Below are positions 51,625 through 60,691 of a stretch of 64,000 nucleotides of DNA, piece after piece (the stretch's first letter is position 1; each line of letters starts with the position of its first letter). This stretch comes from Oscillospiraceae bacterium (GTDB lineage: Bacteria; Bacillota; Clostridia; Oscillospirales; Oscillospiraceae). Made by a program: the position numbers and the translations under genes. The stretch is from the NCBI GenBank assembly GCA_030625685.1, contig DAOUQJ010000007.1:62001-126000 (forward strand). Direction: 5' to 3'. Under the pieces are notes generated by a model, which saw nothing but the letters and a program-made list of their open reading frames with translations, made no database searches and had not been told where the DNA came from.

Positions 51625-52665
51625 ATGAAAAAAGCAAAGTATTTATTTGGACGCATCATATCAATGAACTACGGTAAATTTTTTAAATATATCAACAAAA
51701 TTCATAGACGCAATGGCAAAAATAGAATTTTAATTATTATAGATGTAATCTACTGCGGGCTTGTTCATCAATCCGGATATACAGACTACGATTTATTTAG
51801 AATGGATGAGATGAGTAGCAAAGAAAGAAAAACGATTTTAACTAGAGGCCGTAACAACGTGTTTATTAAATATTTTAACAACCCCCAATATTTCAATCTA
51901 TTTTATGAGAAAAACTTATTTAACGAAAAATTCAAAGATTTTCTTGGAAGAGATTGGATGCTACTCGACGATAACTATGATGAATTTAGAGAGCTAATTA
52001 AAGATAAAGATTATATAATGGGTAAACCTATTAATGGCACTCATGGTGATGGGATTGAAAAAATCAAAATAGCTGAGTATAGTCCTGAAGAGTTATATAA
52101 CTATCTACTTAAAAAGAAACTACTTTTGATAGAAGAAGTGATAGAGCAAAACGAAACAATGAATGAATTATACCCTGATGCTATTAACACAATTAGAATG
52201 ATTACTTTAGCTCACGAAGATAAAGCTACAATCTTAGCTGCTTATTTAAGAATTGGAAACGGAGGAAGACACGTAGACAATTTCAATAGTGGCGGAATGG
52301 TTGCTCCGATTGATGTTAAAACGGGAGCTATAAAATTTCCTGCTTTAGATAAACCTGGTAACTTATATGAAATACATCCTCAAACAGGAACTAAAATCGT
52401 TGGTTTTGAAATTCCAAGTTGGAATGACATATTAAAGTTTTCAAAAGATCTAGCTTTGGTTTGTAATGAAGTTGGAATGGTCGGTTGGGATATTGGACTT
52501 ACTCCAAAAGGACCAGTAATCGTTGAGGGTAACGAGTATCCGGGACATGATATTTATCAGCTTCCTCCTCATAGAGATGGAAACATAGGAGTCTTGCCAG
52601 ATTTTGAAAAAGTCTTAAAAGAAATGGGCCTTACCTATAAAGACATTCAAAAACCTAAGTTTTAA
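51625..52665 (+). CDS. Sugar-transfer associated ATP-grasp protein
   Basis: The ATG at 51625 follows GAGGTCAAAC and is preferred over 51601. The 346-residue protein has an N-terminal helical part and an ATP-grasp core: IMGKPINGTHGDGIEKIKI, LLIEEVIEQNETMNELYPDAINTIRMITL, AYLRIGNGGRHVDNFNSGGMVAPID, and GWDIGLTPKGPVIVEGNEYPGHDIYQ. The last motif holds the metal-binding E/N residues of the ATP site. The family is found in capsule and surface-glycan loci, where it likely forms an acyl bond on a sugar or amino acid. No glycan genes are adjacent, so the role here is open. Confidence 0.82.
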   Translation: MKKAKYLFGRIISMNYGKFFKYINKIHRRNGKNRILIIIDVIYCGLVHQSGYTDYDLFRMDEMSSKERKTILTRGRNNVFIKYFNNPQYFNLFYEKNLFNEKFKDFLGRDWMLLDDNYDEFRELIKDKDYIMGKPINGTHGDGIEKIKIAEYSPEELYNYLLKKKLLLIEEVIEQNETMNELYPDAINTIRMITLAHEDKATILAAYLRIGNGGRHVDNFNSGGMVAPIDVKTGAIKFPALDKPGNLYEIHPQTGTKIVGFEIPSWNDILKFSKDLALVCNEVGMVGWDIGLTPKGPVIVEGNEYPGHDIYQLPPHRDGNIGVLPDFEKVLKEMGLTYKDIQKPKF

Positions 52666-53016
52666 GCTTAGGGTAAATTTAAGGTAATTCTCAACTATTT
52701 ATTAAGAAGTAATCGTTGTATTTTTTCTAGACGATAAAAGATGAAGAAAAATTAAGACTAATTATTGGTATAGATTACCAAAAGAAACTTTATAGCTTTT
52801 TTATTAGTTTTGTTATAATAACAAACATTATGTCGTCAAAAACCAAACAGAAAAGGAGCTTCTGGAAAATACCAGAAGCTCCTTAATTTTAAAATCGCAA
52901 CGCTTCCATGCACATAACTGAACATCATAATTAGATATGGTGCGATTATTAAAAACTGAAAAACTTCAGAGAGTTGAGTTGCTTTTGCTTGAGTATATTG
53001 AAGAGTACATGAGCAT
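52666..53016. other. Intergenic region
   Basis: About 350 bases with a terminator of the GCTTCTGG family at 52854-52883. No gene is supported. Confidence 0.5.
52854..52883. terminator. Bidirectional terminator (GCTTCTGG family, copy 2)
   Basis: AGGAGCTTCTGG and CCAGAAGCTCCT form a perfect 12-bp stem with loop AAAATA, followed by TTAATTTT. Confidence 0.88.
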
Positions 53017-56000
53017 TTAATGTTTGTTTTTTAAACGTTTTGGTTCGTACCGGGCATTAGCTAATAAGATGCCCACAAGAATACAGCCAAAGCCTGTGAA
53101 AAGAATAAAGAACGAGGGTGATATGCCTCCTGTTTTGGGAAGTGTACCATCATTGGTGTCACTCCATCCTGCTACATCTGCTTCATTTGTTGTATTTCTT
53201 AAGGTGTAAGAATGTAGTATTCCATCAGTTCCAATTTGAATTTCCAACGGTTCATCAAAGACTATATAGCCATTGGGTGCTATAGTTTCCTTTACATAAT
53301 ATGTTCCAGGTGCTATATCTTTGAACAGAACAATTCCGTTGGTGTCAGTTTTTGAGGTTGTAATTATTTCATTATCTGTGTTATAAAGTGTAAACTCTGC
53401 GCCTTCTAACGGTGCTCCTGATTGATTAATCTTTAAAATTTGTAGTTCATCAGTGAGAAGAGAAGAATCTGTTGGGGAAGAGGGAACATTTTCGTTCTCT
53501 GGATCAATAGGGTCAATTTCAACCATTTTATTGTTTGTGAATGTGAGTTCGATAGTATCGCCATCGAGAATTTGAACACTCACTATGTCTGAGTTGAGGA
53601 TGTATCCACTTGGAGGACGCGTTTCTTCTAGTGTATATAAGCCAGGAATAACATTTTTGAACAGCGCTGTGCCATCATCTTGCGTGATTACAGTTTCCAC
53701 TTCTTCGCCATCTTCAGTATAAAGCGAAAATTCTGCTCCTGCCAACACTTCTCCATCTTGGCTTAATTTGATGATACGAATTAAACCTGGCTTTGCTTCA
53801 CTTTTTTTGTTTACGATTGTAAATGACTTTGCATGTGCGGTGTAGATAGAGAAGTCAATGCTTTCATTATTTATATCGTAACCTTGAGGGGCTTTTGTTT
53901 CTTTGATAGTATAGTTTGATGCTTCTACAATACTTCCAAAGTACGCAACTCCGTCTTGATTCGAAATTGCTGTAGCAATGATTTCATTTGAACTATCATA
54001 AAGTGTAAATTCAGCGCCTTGCAGTCTTGCGCCATCTTCATTCGTTTTTATCACTGAGATTTCGGCATAATCTAGTCTATCTGACTTTCTCTCATTGGTT
54101 AAAGAGTCATTAGAAATGGTAGATTTGACTTTTGTTTTGTCTGCTCCATCGTAAGTTACTGTTGCAGTTAGTTTTTTATTGGTGGTTAGATATCCAGAAG
54201 GCGCTCTGAGTTCTTTGATGGTATAAAATCCGCCTTCGTTGTTTAGAGGGATGTCGGTAAAAGTTACTGTGCCACCAATGCTTTCTGCAGTCATGTCAAT
54301 TGGATTGCCTTCATAATCTATTCCAGTTAAATTGAAAGACCCACCTGAAAGATGAGCATTGGTTGCTTCGTCCATTTTAGTAAATGAAACTTGACCAAGC
54401 GCTTTTGTATTAGTATAGGATGCTACTTCAAAAGGGTCTTGATCTGTATTATAAATCTTTACTTCTAATCCAGAGTTATCGTTGTTATATTGGACAGTTA
54501 CAGTAAGTATAGTTTGATCAACAGGCATTAAATAACCTACTGGTGAGTCTTCTTCTGTTATTGAATAATTCCCAATAGGAATATCTTCAAAGCTTACTTG
54601 TCCATTCACTGCTACTGTAGTTTTTGTAATAGCATTGTTAAGATAATCAGTGCCAGTAAGTTTAAATGACCCACCAGTTAGCAGTTGGCCGTTAATGCCC
54701 AATTTACTAAAAGAAACAGTAGTTTTATGTGGAATGTTTTCTAGATCAGTATCGCTCAAGTTTACATCAAGGCCAGTTTTGTCATCATTATATACAACTG
54801 TTGCTGAAATTTGTTGGCTGGTTGTTTCGTGTCCTAAGGGTGCGACAGTTTCTTGGATAATATAAGGTTCTCCTGACTTGTTTGGAGGCACATCAATAAA
54901 CTGAACTTTGCCATTTACTGCGCTGGCAGTCATGGAAACATTGTCATTTTTATAGTCTTTACCAGTCAATGTGAAGGTACCACCAGAAATAAGTGCACCG
55001 TCTGCTCCTGTTTTATCAAAAGAAACGTTTGTCAATGCGAGACAGTTTTCTACCGTAATCGTTTCGGCTCCATTCAGGCGTGTTCCGCCATAAAAAGGAT
55101 CGCTATCTAATAAATATCCTTCGGATGGAGTAGTCTCTTCCACGTAGAAGACCCAAGAAGGCAAGTTTGTAAATGTTGCATTTCCATTGGCGTCAGTGGT
55201 TTGAGAAATTTCGTTGTTGTCTCTTCTAATTGGCTGCATATTTGAGTTAACCAAACGAAATGTTGCGCCTTGAAGTGGATTTCCTTCTTTGTCTGTTTTG
55301 TGAACAGTGAGCGAATTTGAACCACTGCCACCTTGTGAATATAAATCGGTAACTGATACACTGTCTGATGTATTTGTTCCGGCAGGATCTGATAGACCAC
55401 CAGTGAGTTCAATTTGATTGGAAAGGTTAATATCGTCGACAAGTATGATAGTGGAAAATTCGAGTAAGTATGCCTTATTAGTGTTTTGAGGTAAAGCGAT
55501 TTCTAAGGTGTTATTTTCATAGGTTGCAGAATAGTCGCTAGAATCAACCAAAACCTTTGCAGCGCTTGTATCGTATTGTCCTGAGCTAGAATCAATCGTT
55601 ATTGTATATAGTTTCACAGTATTATCTTCAAGCTTTAAGTCAGCATGCAGCACATCTGTAATAACAGCATTGGTTAAGGACATTTGAGCTGGGTTGATGA
55701 CCGCAGACCAATGAATTGTATCACTATTATTCGTATATGAATATGTTTTGGAAATGATTGGATTTTTAATTTTAGCAGTGTAGGAATGAGAAATAGGGTT
55801 ATTTATTTCATCTGCTGTAAGTGATGCGATATTTTTAAAGTTTTTTGTTCCATTCCATTGGGTTTTTAAAGTATTGTCAGTTAATTTTGCCCAAAACTTA
55901 ATCGTATATTGATCTGAAGTGGTAGTAGGCAGAGTTAATGTAAATGTATCTGCTTCTGTAATGGCAGTATGTGAACCAGTGTCACCGCCAATATTTGGCG

Positions 56001-58164
56001 TTATTTCAAATGGATGAGTGTCGTCTATGAATAGATGCATACCATCTGGTAAGGTATCAGTTAGAACAGCGTTGTTAAGTGGTAGTTTGTTGCGATTGAC
56101 TTCAATTTTCCATTGTAGTATGTGGTTGACATAGTCATAATTGGTGATAACACTCTTCTGAAGCATTTGGCTATTCAATGCTTTGACACCATTATAAGGA
56201 ATGTCTGTTTCTCCCAATCTAGTTAAAAGTACAGTATTATTAAAATTGATGTTACCATTTGTATAGAGGGAAGAATGGTCAACAATTTTAGTATAGTAAT
56301 TAATATAGATGGTATCTTGGATGATGCCATCAAGGTGTAATGCATCAGAAATAAAAAATGAAAATTCATTAGGGTCTGTAGTTGCATCATAAACAAATCC
56401 GTGAGAAGAGTCTGTGGATGTTAGTGTAACAGTTGGAGTTGGATCGCCATTCTTTGTAGCAGTGAATGGATGGGTATCATCAATTAACAACATTTGGTTT
56501 GGAGCAATTGTATCTGTAATTTCAGGTTGTATCATTGCAATTTGATTGCGATTGACTGTAATTCTCCATTCAATGATATCTTTATCAACATAAGTATAAT
56601 TTGGGCTTCCACCTAAAGCAGCCTTAGATAAAAGACCACCTGCAGGTATACCATTGCCAACTGTTGCAGAATGTGAAGGTGCTTTTGTGATAACAGTGAT
56701 TTCAGACCAAGTAAGTTTTGCGTTGTTGTCAAATGCAATTTTTCCGTTATCATTGAGATAGTCATCTTTCATTGTGTCTTTAACCTTTGTATAAAAAGTT
56801 AAAGTTGAGTTTGTACCAGCAGTTGGTTTTGCATCAAGAGGAAAAGTATAAATGAATTCATTATCTTCATAAGTATAGTTTCCGGGAGCAGCACCTTCGG
56901 TAACGTTGGTTGAAGCATTTCCTTGTGTCATGGAAATTGGATGATCATTGTCATTTAGTAGCTCAAGGTTGGAGTTAATTATGTCAATAATCTTGGCGTT
57001 GTCAATTGTTTTTCCAGCTTCCCCTGGAATCGTAATATTAATTGTCCATTTTACAATTGTGCTGTCATCAGCTGTAGTAGACATAATACCTGTTTTGTTA
57101 ATCCAGTCTAACTGAACTGCAGCAGTTACTGGGTCTGCAATTGTTTCACCATTTCTTTGTAGATTAACGGTGTTTTCAAAGGTTGAAAAAGTAGGGGATC
57201 CTGTTTCATCAGCAAATGTGGTAGGTTCAGTTTGATACGTAATAGTTTGGATGCCAGTTGTATCTGGGTCTGTATCAGGGAAAACGTATGTGATTGTTCT
57301 GCTGCTTTCATCAATTGTCAAATTGGCATCAGAATCATTAATGGAAACTGAGCCAAGTGAAAATGAGTCAGAGACATATGTTTGATTGCTATCAAATGCG
57401 TCAATAACTGAGTAAGTATCATAAGCTAAGTTTGGGTCACCTGCGGGGGGAGTTATTGTTACTTGCCAGGTAATACAATTGCTAGACGCGTCAAAAGTAC
57501 CCACTTTTTCTAGTGTGCTTTTCATGGGTAAGGGTTGGCGATGAATGATAATTTCTTCGCTTCCAAAAGTGATTGAAGTATCAGTTGAATCTCCTGCGTT
57601 AAGAGGTTCAAATTCACCTTCAATATGTAGTTTTCCCCATTTATCAAGGTGCATAGGATTTGCAGCACCACCTTTATTGGTAGTATCTTCGGAATCATTC
57701 GTTAACGATATCATTAACGTGTTTTCCTGGATGTTAAATTCGGCTAATTCATACAAACCATTTGTTGTATCTTCAGCAACGATTTTGCCAGATGTCAAAT
57801 TAAAAGAAACACCACTTGGCAATGTAGCTGTGAAATATTCATCGCCAGTATATGTGTACAGGTTGTTTTCATCTCCATCAGAAAGACTGAAAACAAAATC
57901 TAACTGTACTTTTGCACCAGCAGGAATATTAGAATAGCTTCCATCAGGATTAGGTGAAATGACCGTTACACCATCTGCCGCTGTTATTTCAAATGACGAT
58001 GCACGATCCTGTGGCATATAGTCACTTCCATGTATGGTTAAATACTCAGATTTACCAGTAATATCTTCGACTCCATTGTCAACTGCAAATGCAAAGTTTA
58101 TGGGAAATAGCTGCAAGACAAACAAAAATAATAGAACGAAAGAAAGGGATTTTCTTTTAAACAT
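53017..58164 (-). CDS. Giant LPXTG-anchored surface protein with Cna-B modules
   Basis: The ATG at 58164 follows GGAGAATAATGA at usual spacing. The 1715-residue protein has a signal peptide (SFVLLFLFVLQLFPINFAFA), then about 900 residues of beta-sandwich adhesin modules; several share W-x-I-x-[VI] starts (KWTINITIPGEAG, EWRITVNRNQIAM, LQWKIEVNRNKLPL) and DDTHPF loops. About seven Cna-B/SpaA modules follow, each with a Lys strand (VHKTDKEG, SVIKTNEDG) and an E-T-x-P-x-G-Y strand, the pattern of intramolecular isopeptide domains. The C-terminus has LPKTG (about residue 1675), a membrane helix and a basic tail. It should be attached to the cell wall by a sortase and project far from the surface. 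Confidence 0.92.
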   Translation of the reverse strand: MFKRKSLSFVLLFLFVLQLFPINFAFAVDNGVEDITGKSEYLTIHGSDYMPQDRASSFEITAADGVTVISPNPDGSYSNIPAGAKVQLDFVFSLSDGDENNLYTYTGDEYFTATLPSGVSFNLTSGKIVAEDTTNGLYELAEFNIQENTLMISLTNDSEDTTNKGGAANPMHLDKWGKLHIEGEFEPLNAGDSTDTSITFGSEEIIIHRQPLPMKSTLEKVGTFDASSNCITWQVTITPPAGDPNLAYDTYSVIDAFDSNQTYVSDSFSLGSVSINDSDANLTIDESSRTITYVFPDTDPDTTGIQTITYQTEPTTFADETGSPTFSTFENTVNLQRNGETIADPVTAAVQLDWINKTGIMSTTADDSTIVKWTINITIPGEAGKTIDNAKIIDIINSNLELLNDNDHPISMTQGNASTNVTEGAAPGNYTYEDNEFIYTFPLDAKPTAGTNSTLTFYTKVKDTMKDDYLNDNGKIAFDNNAKLTWSEITVITKAPSHSATVGNGIPAGGLLSKAALGGSPNYTYVDKDIIEWRITVNRNQIAMIQPEITDTIAPNQMLLIDDTHPFTATKNGDPTPTVTLTSTDSSHGFVYDATTDPNEFSFFISDALHLDGIIQDTIYINYYTKIVDHSSLYTNGNINFNNTVLLTRLGETDIPYNGVKALNSQMLQKSVITNYDYVNHILQWKIEVNRNKLPLNNAVLTDTLPDGMHLFIDDTHPFEITPNIGGDTGSHTAITEADTFTLTLPTTTSDQYTIKFWAKLTDNTLKTQWNGTKNFKNIASLTADEINNPISHSYTAKIKNPIISKTYSYTNNSDTIHWSAVINPAQMSLTNAVITDVLHADLKLEDNTVKLYTITIDSSSGQYDTSAAKVLVDSSDYSATYENNTLEIALPQNTNKAYLLEFSTIILVDDINLSNQIELTGGLSDPAGTNTSDSVSVTDLYSQGGSGSNSLTVHKTDKEGNPLQGATFRLVNSNMQPIRRDNNEISQTTDANGNATFTNLPSWVFYVEETTPSEGYLLDSDPFYGGTRLNGAETITVENCLALTNVSFDKTGADGALISGGTFTLTGKDYKNDNVSMTASAVNGKVQFIDVPPNKSGEPYIIQETVAPLGHETTSQQISATVVYNDDKTGLDVNLSDTDLENIPHKTTVSFSKLGINGQLLTGGSFKLTGTDYLNNAITKTTVAVNGQVSFEDIPIGNYSITEEDSPVGYLMPVDQTILTVTVQYNNDNSGLEVKIYNTDQDPFEVASYTNTKALGQVSFTKMDEATNAHLSGGSFNLTGIDYEGNPIDMTAESIGGTVTFTDIPLNNEGGFYTIKELRAPSGYLTTNKKLTATVTYDGADKTKVKSTISNDSLTNERKSDRLDYAEISVIKTNEDGARLQGAEFTLYDSSNEIIATAISNQDGVAYFGSIVEASNYTIKETKAPQGYDINNESIDFSIYTAHAKSFTIVNKKSEAKPGLIRIIKLSQDGEVLAGAEFSLYTEDGEEVETVITQDDGTALFKNVIPGLYTLEETRPPSGYILNSDIVSVQILDGDTIELTFTNNKMVEIDPIDPENENVPSSPTDSSLLTDELQILKINQSGAPLEGAEFTLYNTDNEIITTSKTDTNGIVLFKDIAPGTYYVKETIAPNGYIVFDEPLEIQIGTDGILHSYTLRNTTNEADVAGWSDTNDGTLPKTGGISPSFFILFTGFGCILVGILLANARYEPKRLKNKH

Positions 58165-58347
58165 TCATTATTCTCCTTCCACATCTTTTTTATATTTTGG
58201 TAAAGTTTATCATAATTTCACATCTAATACAATATAATATATATATTACCTAGAAATACTGCTTATATCATAACTTATAGTTGAATTAAGACTTTTTATA
58301 TGTTACGATTCCAATCAAACAATTGTGGTGTATATTGGAGTGTGCAT
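58165..58347. other. Divergent promoter region of adhesin and sortase genes
   Basis: 183 AT-rich bases between the two divergent starts. The sequence TATGATAAAC near 58207-58216 (minus strand) is a possible -10 for the adhesin. No riboswitch was recognised here. Confidence 0.45.
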
Positions 58348-59085
58348 ATGCGAAAAAGCTGGCAGACAAGAAAAAAATTATCTCACTTTATCATTTTGAC
58401 GGGGATAGTATTAGTTGCAATAGCACTGATAATGGAAGTGCAAAGCTATCCTTGGAGCACGATTTTTGGAGCATCAGAGGATGCATCCACGTTGCCAGAC
58501 CCTAAACCAATCATATTAGTTACTGATAATGCGTCAAATCAAAGCCAAATTTCGAAAGATGAAAATTCTAATACTTTAGAACAAGAGGAAGTAGAGTTCA
58601 CTGAAAACTCAGTTTTACCTGGAGAAGAAACTCATGATACTGCGTTATCTAATTTTGTCAGTTTAGGAATTATTAAAATTCCTAAACTTGAAGTGTCCCA
58701 GCATATTTTAGAAGGAACAAAGCAGGAAATGAATTATGGTGTAGGACATGTTATAGAAACTGCAAAAATCGGCTCTAATGGAAATTGCGTTATTGCAGGG
58801 CATCGTTCGAAAGCGTTTCGATATTTAGATAAGATTCAAACAGGTGATAAGATAGTCCTTTATGACGAAGAAAATTCATTCAACTATTTGGTTTACGATT
58901 CGTTTGAAGTGTTACCTGAGGAAACGTGGGTTCTTTCTGAGATAGAGGGAGAAACACATGTGCTTACACTGATTACATGCACGCCTTATGTCATTTCATC
59001 ACATAGGCTGATAGTCAGAGCCCGTCTTACCGAAATTAATGAAATTCCAATAGAAGAATACCTGCAAAATGAAATTATTGGATAA
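58348..59085 (+). CDS. Sortase (class C/D-like)
   Basis: The ATG at 58348 follows TTGGAGTGTGCAT; the frame from 58300 is a weaker start. The 245-residue protein has a basic N-terminus, a membrane helix (HFIILTGIVLVAIALIM), an acidic stalk (about 40-100) and a sortase barrel. Catalytic residues are His152 in NCVIAGHRS, Cys211 in LTLITCTPY and Arg220 in SSHRLIVRARL. No C-terminal helix is seen, so it is closer to class D or E housekeeping forms than to classical pilin-class C sortases. It is divergent from the LPXTG gene with 183 bp between starts, and is its likely anchoring enzyme. Confidence 0.92.
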   Translation: MRKSWQTRKKLSHFIILTGIVLVAIALIMEVQSYPWSTIFGASEDASTLPDPKPIILVTDNASNQSQISKDENSNTLEQEEVEFTENSVLPGEETHDTALSNFVSLGIIKIPKLEVSQHILEGTKQEMNYGVGHVIETAKIGSNGNCVIAGHRSKAFRYLDKIQTGDKIVLYDEENSFNYLVYDSFEVLPEETWVLSEIEGETHVLTLITCTPYVISSHRLIVRARLTEINEIPIEEYLQNEIIG

Positions 59086-59101
59086 TAAAAAAATATTACT
59101 A

Positions 59102-59130
59102 TTGTCAATTTATAGATATAGGTGTAGAAT
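59102..59130 (+). promoter_or_regulatory. Promoter of the riboswitch-controlled CAP gene
   Basis: TTGTCA (59102-59107) and TAGAAT (59125-59130) with a 17-bp spacer, 40 bp before the aptamer. Confidence 0.7.
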
Positions 59131-59169
59131 ATAAATAGATATTACAACTGAATATTCATGATAAGATGA

Positions 59170-59255
59170 TAATAGCAAACTTTCCGAAAGGTGAGGACGC
59201 AAAGCCACGGGTTTAAGGTGTGAACACTATGACAGCCGAGCTACCAAACTTATCT
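59170..59255 (+). ncRNA. Class I cyclic-di-GMP riboswitch (GEMM-I)
   Basis: The core motifs are in the right order and spacing: GCAAAC (59175-59180), a GNRA-type tetraloop in CCGAAAGG (59184-59191), GGACGCAAAGCC (59195-59206), and GACAGCCGAGCTACC (59231-59245). These are the P1b GNRA loop, the conserved GACGCAAAGCC strand and the receptor strand of GEMM-I. A terminator follows, so binding of c-di-GMP decides read-through into the CAP gene; the sign cannot be told from sequence alone. Confidence 0.94.
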
Positions 59256-59273
59256 CGTCATTTCTGAGAGAAT

Positions 59274-59308
59274 GAGTTTTGTTTGGTATACCAAATGAAA
59301 CTCTTTTT
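59274..59308 (+). terminator. Terminator of the c-di-GMP riboswitch
   Basis: GAGTTT-TTTGGT pairs with ACCAAA-AAACTC with small internal mismatches, then T5. It lies 56 bp before the CAP start codon. Confidence 0.85.
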
Positions 59309-59363
59309 GTTTTATTCATGAAAAAGTATGATATCTAAATACTTTCAGGGAGTTGATGAAAAG

Positions 59364-59909
59364 ATGATTAGAAAAAATGTCTTACAAGTTACTACTATTT
59401 TTTGTTTGATCCTTTTTGGTTTGGGCAATATATCTGTTGTATTTGCAGGGTGGGAACAAGAGCACCGACCCAACTTAGATACATCTTGTGAATCGATTGT
59501 AGTTACTGAGGAAGCGCAGTCAGTAGAAACCTTATCTAATGAAGTTTTAGAGCTACTCAATATTGAAAGAGCTAACGTTGGATTAGCGCCTTTAATGGTT
59601 TCAGAAGAGATTACGCTGTTATCTAACATTCGGGCATATGAATCAAGCGTTTTATTCTCTCATATGCGTCCTAATGGTTGGAGTTGTTCGTCTTTGTTTC
59701 AAGATTACAAAATTCAATATAGCTGTGTTGGAGAGAATTTAGCATTTGGGTACGAGGACGCTAGCGATATGGTGAATGCATGGATGAATTCTAAGTATCA
59801 TTGTGAAAATATATTAAATCAAAATTTTGAATATTGTGGAATTGGTTTTTATCAAAATGAGAATGAAGTTATTTATTGTTCATTACTCTTTTATACACCT
59901 CAAACATGA
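59364..59909 (+). CDS. Secreted CAP (SCP-like) domain protein
   Basis: The ATG at 59364 with GGGAG 11 nt upstream is preferred over 59328. The 181-residue protein has a signal peptide (VLQVTTIFCLILFGLGNISVVFAG) and a CAP domain: EVLELLNIERANVGLAPLMV, FSHMRPNGWSC, GENLAFGYEDASDMVNAWMNSKYHCENILN, FEYCGIGFY. His in FSHMRP and WMNSKYHCENIL are the usual CAP cavity residues. Function of bacterial CAP proteins is varied (cell-wall or lipid binding, sometimes protease-related). It is controlled by c-di-GMP through the upstream riboswitch and lies near the sortase and adhesin. Confidence 0.88.
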   Translation: MIRKNVLQVTTIFCLILFGLGNISVVFAGWEQEHRPNLDTSCESIVVTEEAQSVETLSNEVLELLNIERANVGLAPLMVSEEITLLSNIRAYESSVLFSHMRPNGWSCSSLFQDYKIQYSCVGENLAFGYEDASDMVNAWMNSKYHCENILNQNFEYCGIGFYQNENEVIYCSLLFYTPQT

Positions 59910-60021
59910 TGAATAAATCAGAAAATTAAGATTGAATAGTGTTTTCTAAATGTATAGTTATTTATTAAGTTAACTAGCAGTTGCATTCAGATAATTATAA
60001 TTCATAATATTATTTAACTTA

Positions 60022-60053
60022 AAGAGCATCAGCAATAAACTGCTGATGCTCTT
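60022..60053. terminator. Terminator-like hairpin (GAGCATCAGC family, copy 3)
   Basis: AAGAGCATCAGCA pairs with TGCTGATGCTCTT; loop ATAAAC. Only short T-run on the plus strand. Confidence 0.8.
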
Positions 60054-60156
60054 GGTATCTTTTCAATTCAATATTATGAGTATTTTGTAATGGGATAGTA
60101 ATCCTATATATACTATTATTTTTAGTATAAGTTAGTACAGAAAAGTGTAGGGAAAG

Positions 60157-60276
60157 ATGAATATGGAATACCATATAAATTATTTTTACTTAGTAAAAGT
60201 AATAAAATTGTTTGGCGAAAAAAGAAGAGGAAAAATTTGGGATAGATGTAATACTGAATTTGCATCGTTTATATAG
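60157..60276 (+). CDS. Possible small basic protein, 39 aa
   Basis: ATG at 60157, AGGGA close by. The product starts MNMEYHINYFYLVKVIKLFGEKRRGK and ends CNTEFASFI. The first half is amphipathic and basic. No family was recognised; it may be a fragment. Confidence 0.25.
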   Translation: MNMEYHINYFYLVKVIKLFGEKRRGKIWDRCNTEFASFI

Positions 60277-60456
60277 AGATCATTTCAATTGGTTTTCGTT
60301 ATCGTTTTTTGATAATAAATATTACGTCGTCATTAGTACTTAGGGTCAGATTATTAAAACATATCTTTTCTATCTCTAAAACTAAGTACACTATACGGGG
60401 GCAGGACAGGGTTGACCAGTATAACATTAAAAGCTAAAAATAGCGCCCAACGAATC

Positions 60457-60493
60457 AAAAGCAACCTTTCAATGAAGGTTGCTTTTTGTATTG
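60457..60493 (+). terminator. Orphan terminator
   Basis: AAAAGCAACCTTTC and GAAGGTTGCTTTTT form a strong stem with loop AAT. No gene lies immediately upstream on the plus strand, so the transcript it ends is unknown. Confidence 0.7.
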
Positions 60494-60691
60494 GTGATAA
60501 CCAAATGTCATGTATATAGTTGTTATATTTAGTATCATCAATATATTAAAGACCATTTTTGATTGCTTATACAAATTAAAATTTTGTCAGAAGATTTTTT
60601 ATCATCATAATAAGAGAAATTAGTTGATTTCAATAGTTCAGAGCGAAGAATGACAGGATAAAAAGGTGTTTTTGATATGCGGAATCCCACG

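Larger units (their letters stand above)
59910..60691. other. Intergenic region with two hairpins and a small open frame
   Basis: About 780 bases. A GAGCATCAGC-family hairpin (60022-60053) ends the CAP gene unit. A second hairpin (60457-60486; AGCAACCTT/AAGGTTGCT, then T5) looks like a terminator without an obvious gene before it. A 39-codon frame at 60157-60276 has AGGGA 3-8 nt upstream but no known relatives. Confidence 0.5.

Noticed and set aside
57545-57937. 130-codon plus-strand frame within the adhesin gene
   Set aside because: Antisense shadow of the 1715-residue protein; S/P-rich composition mirrors the coding strand.
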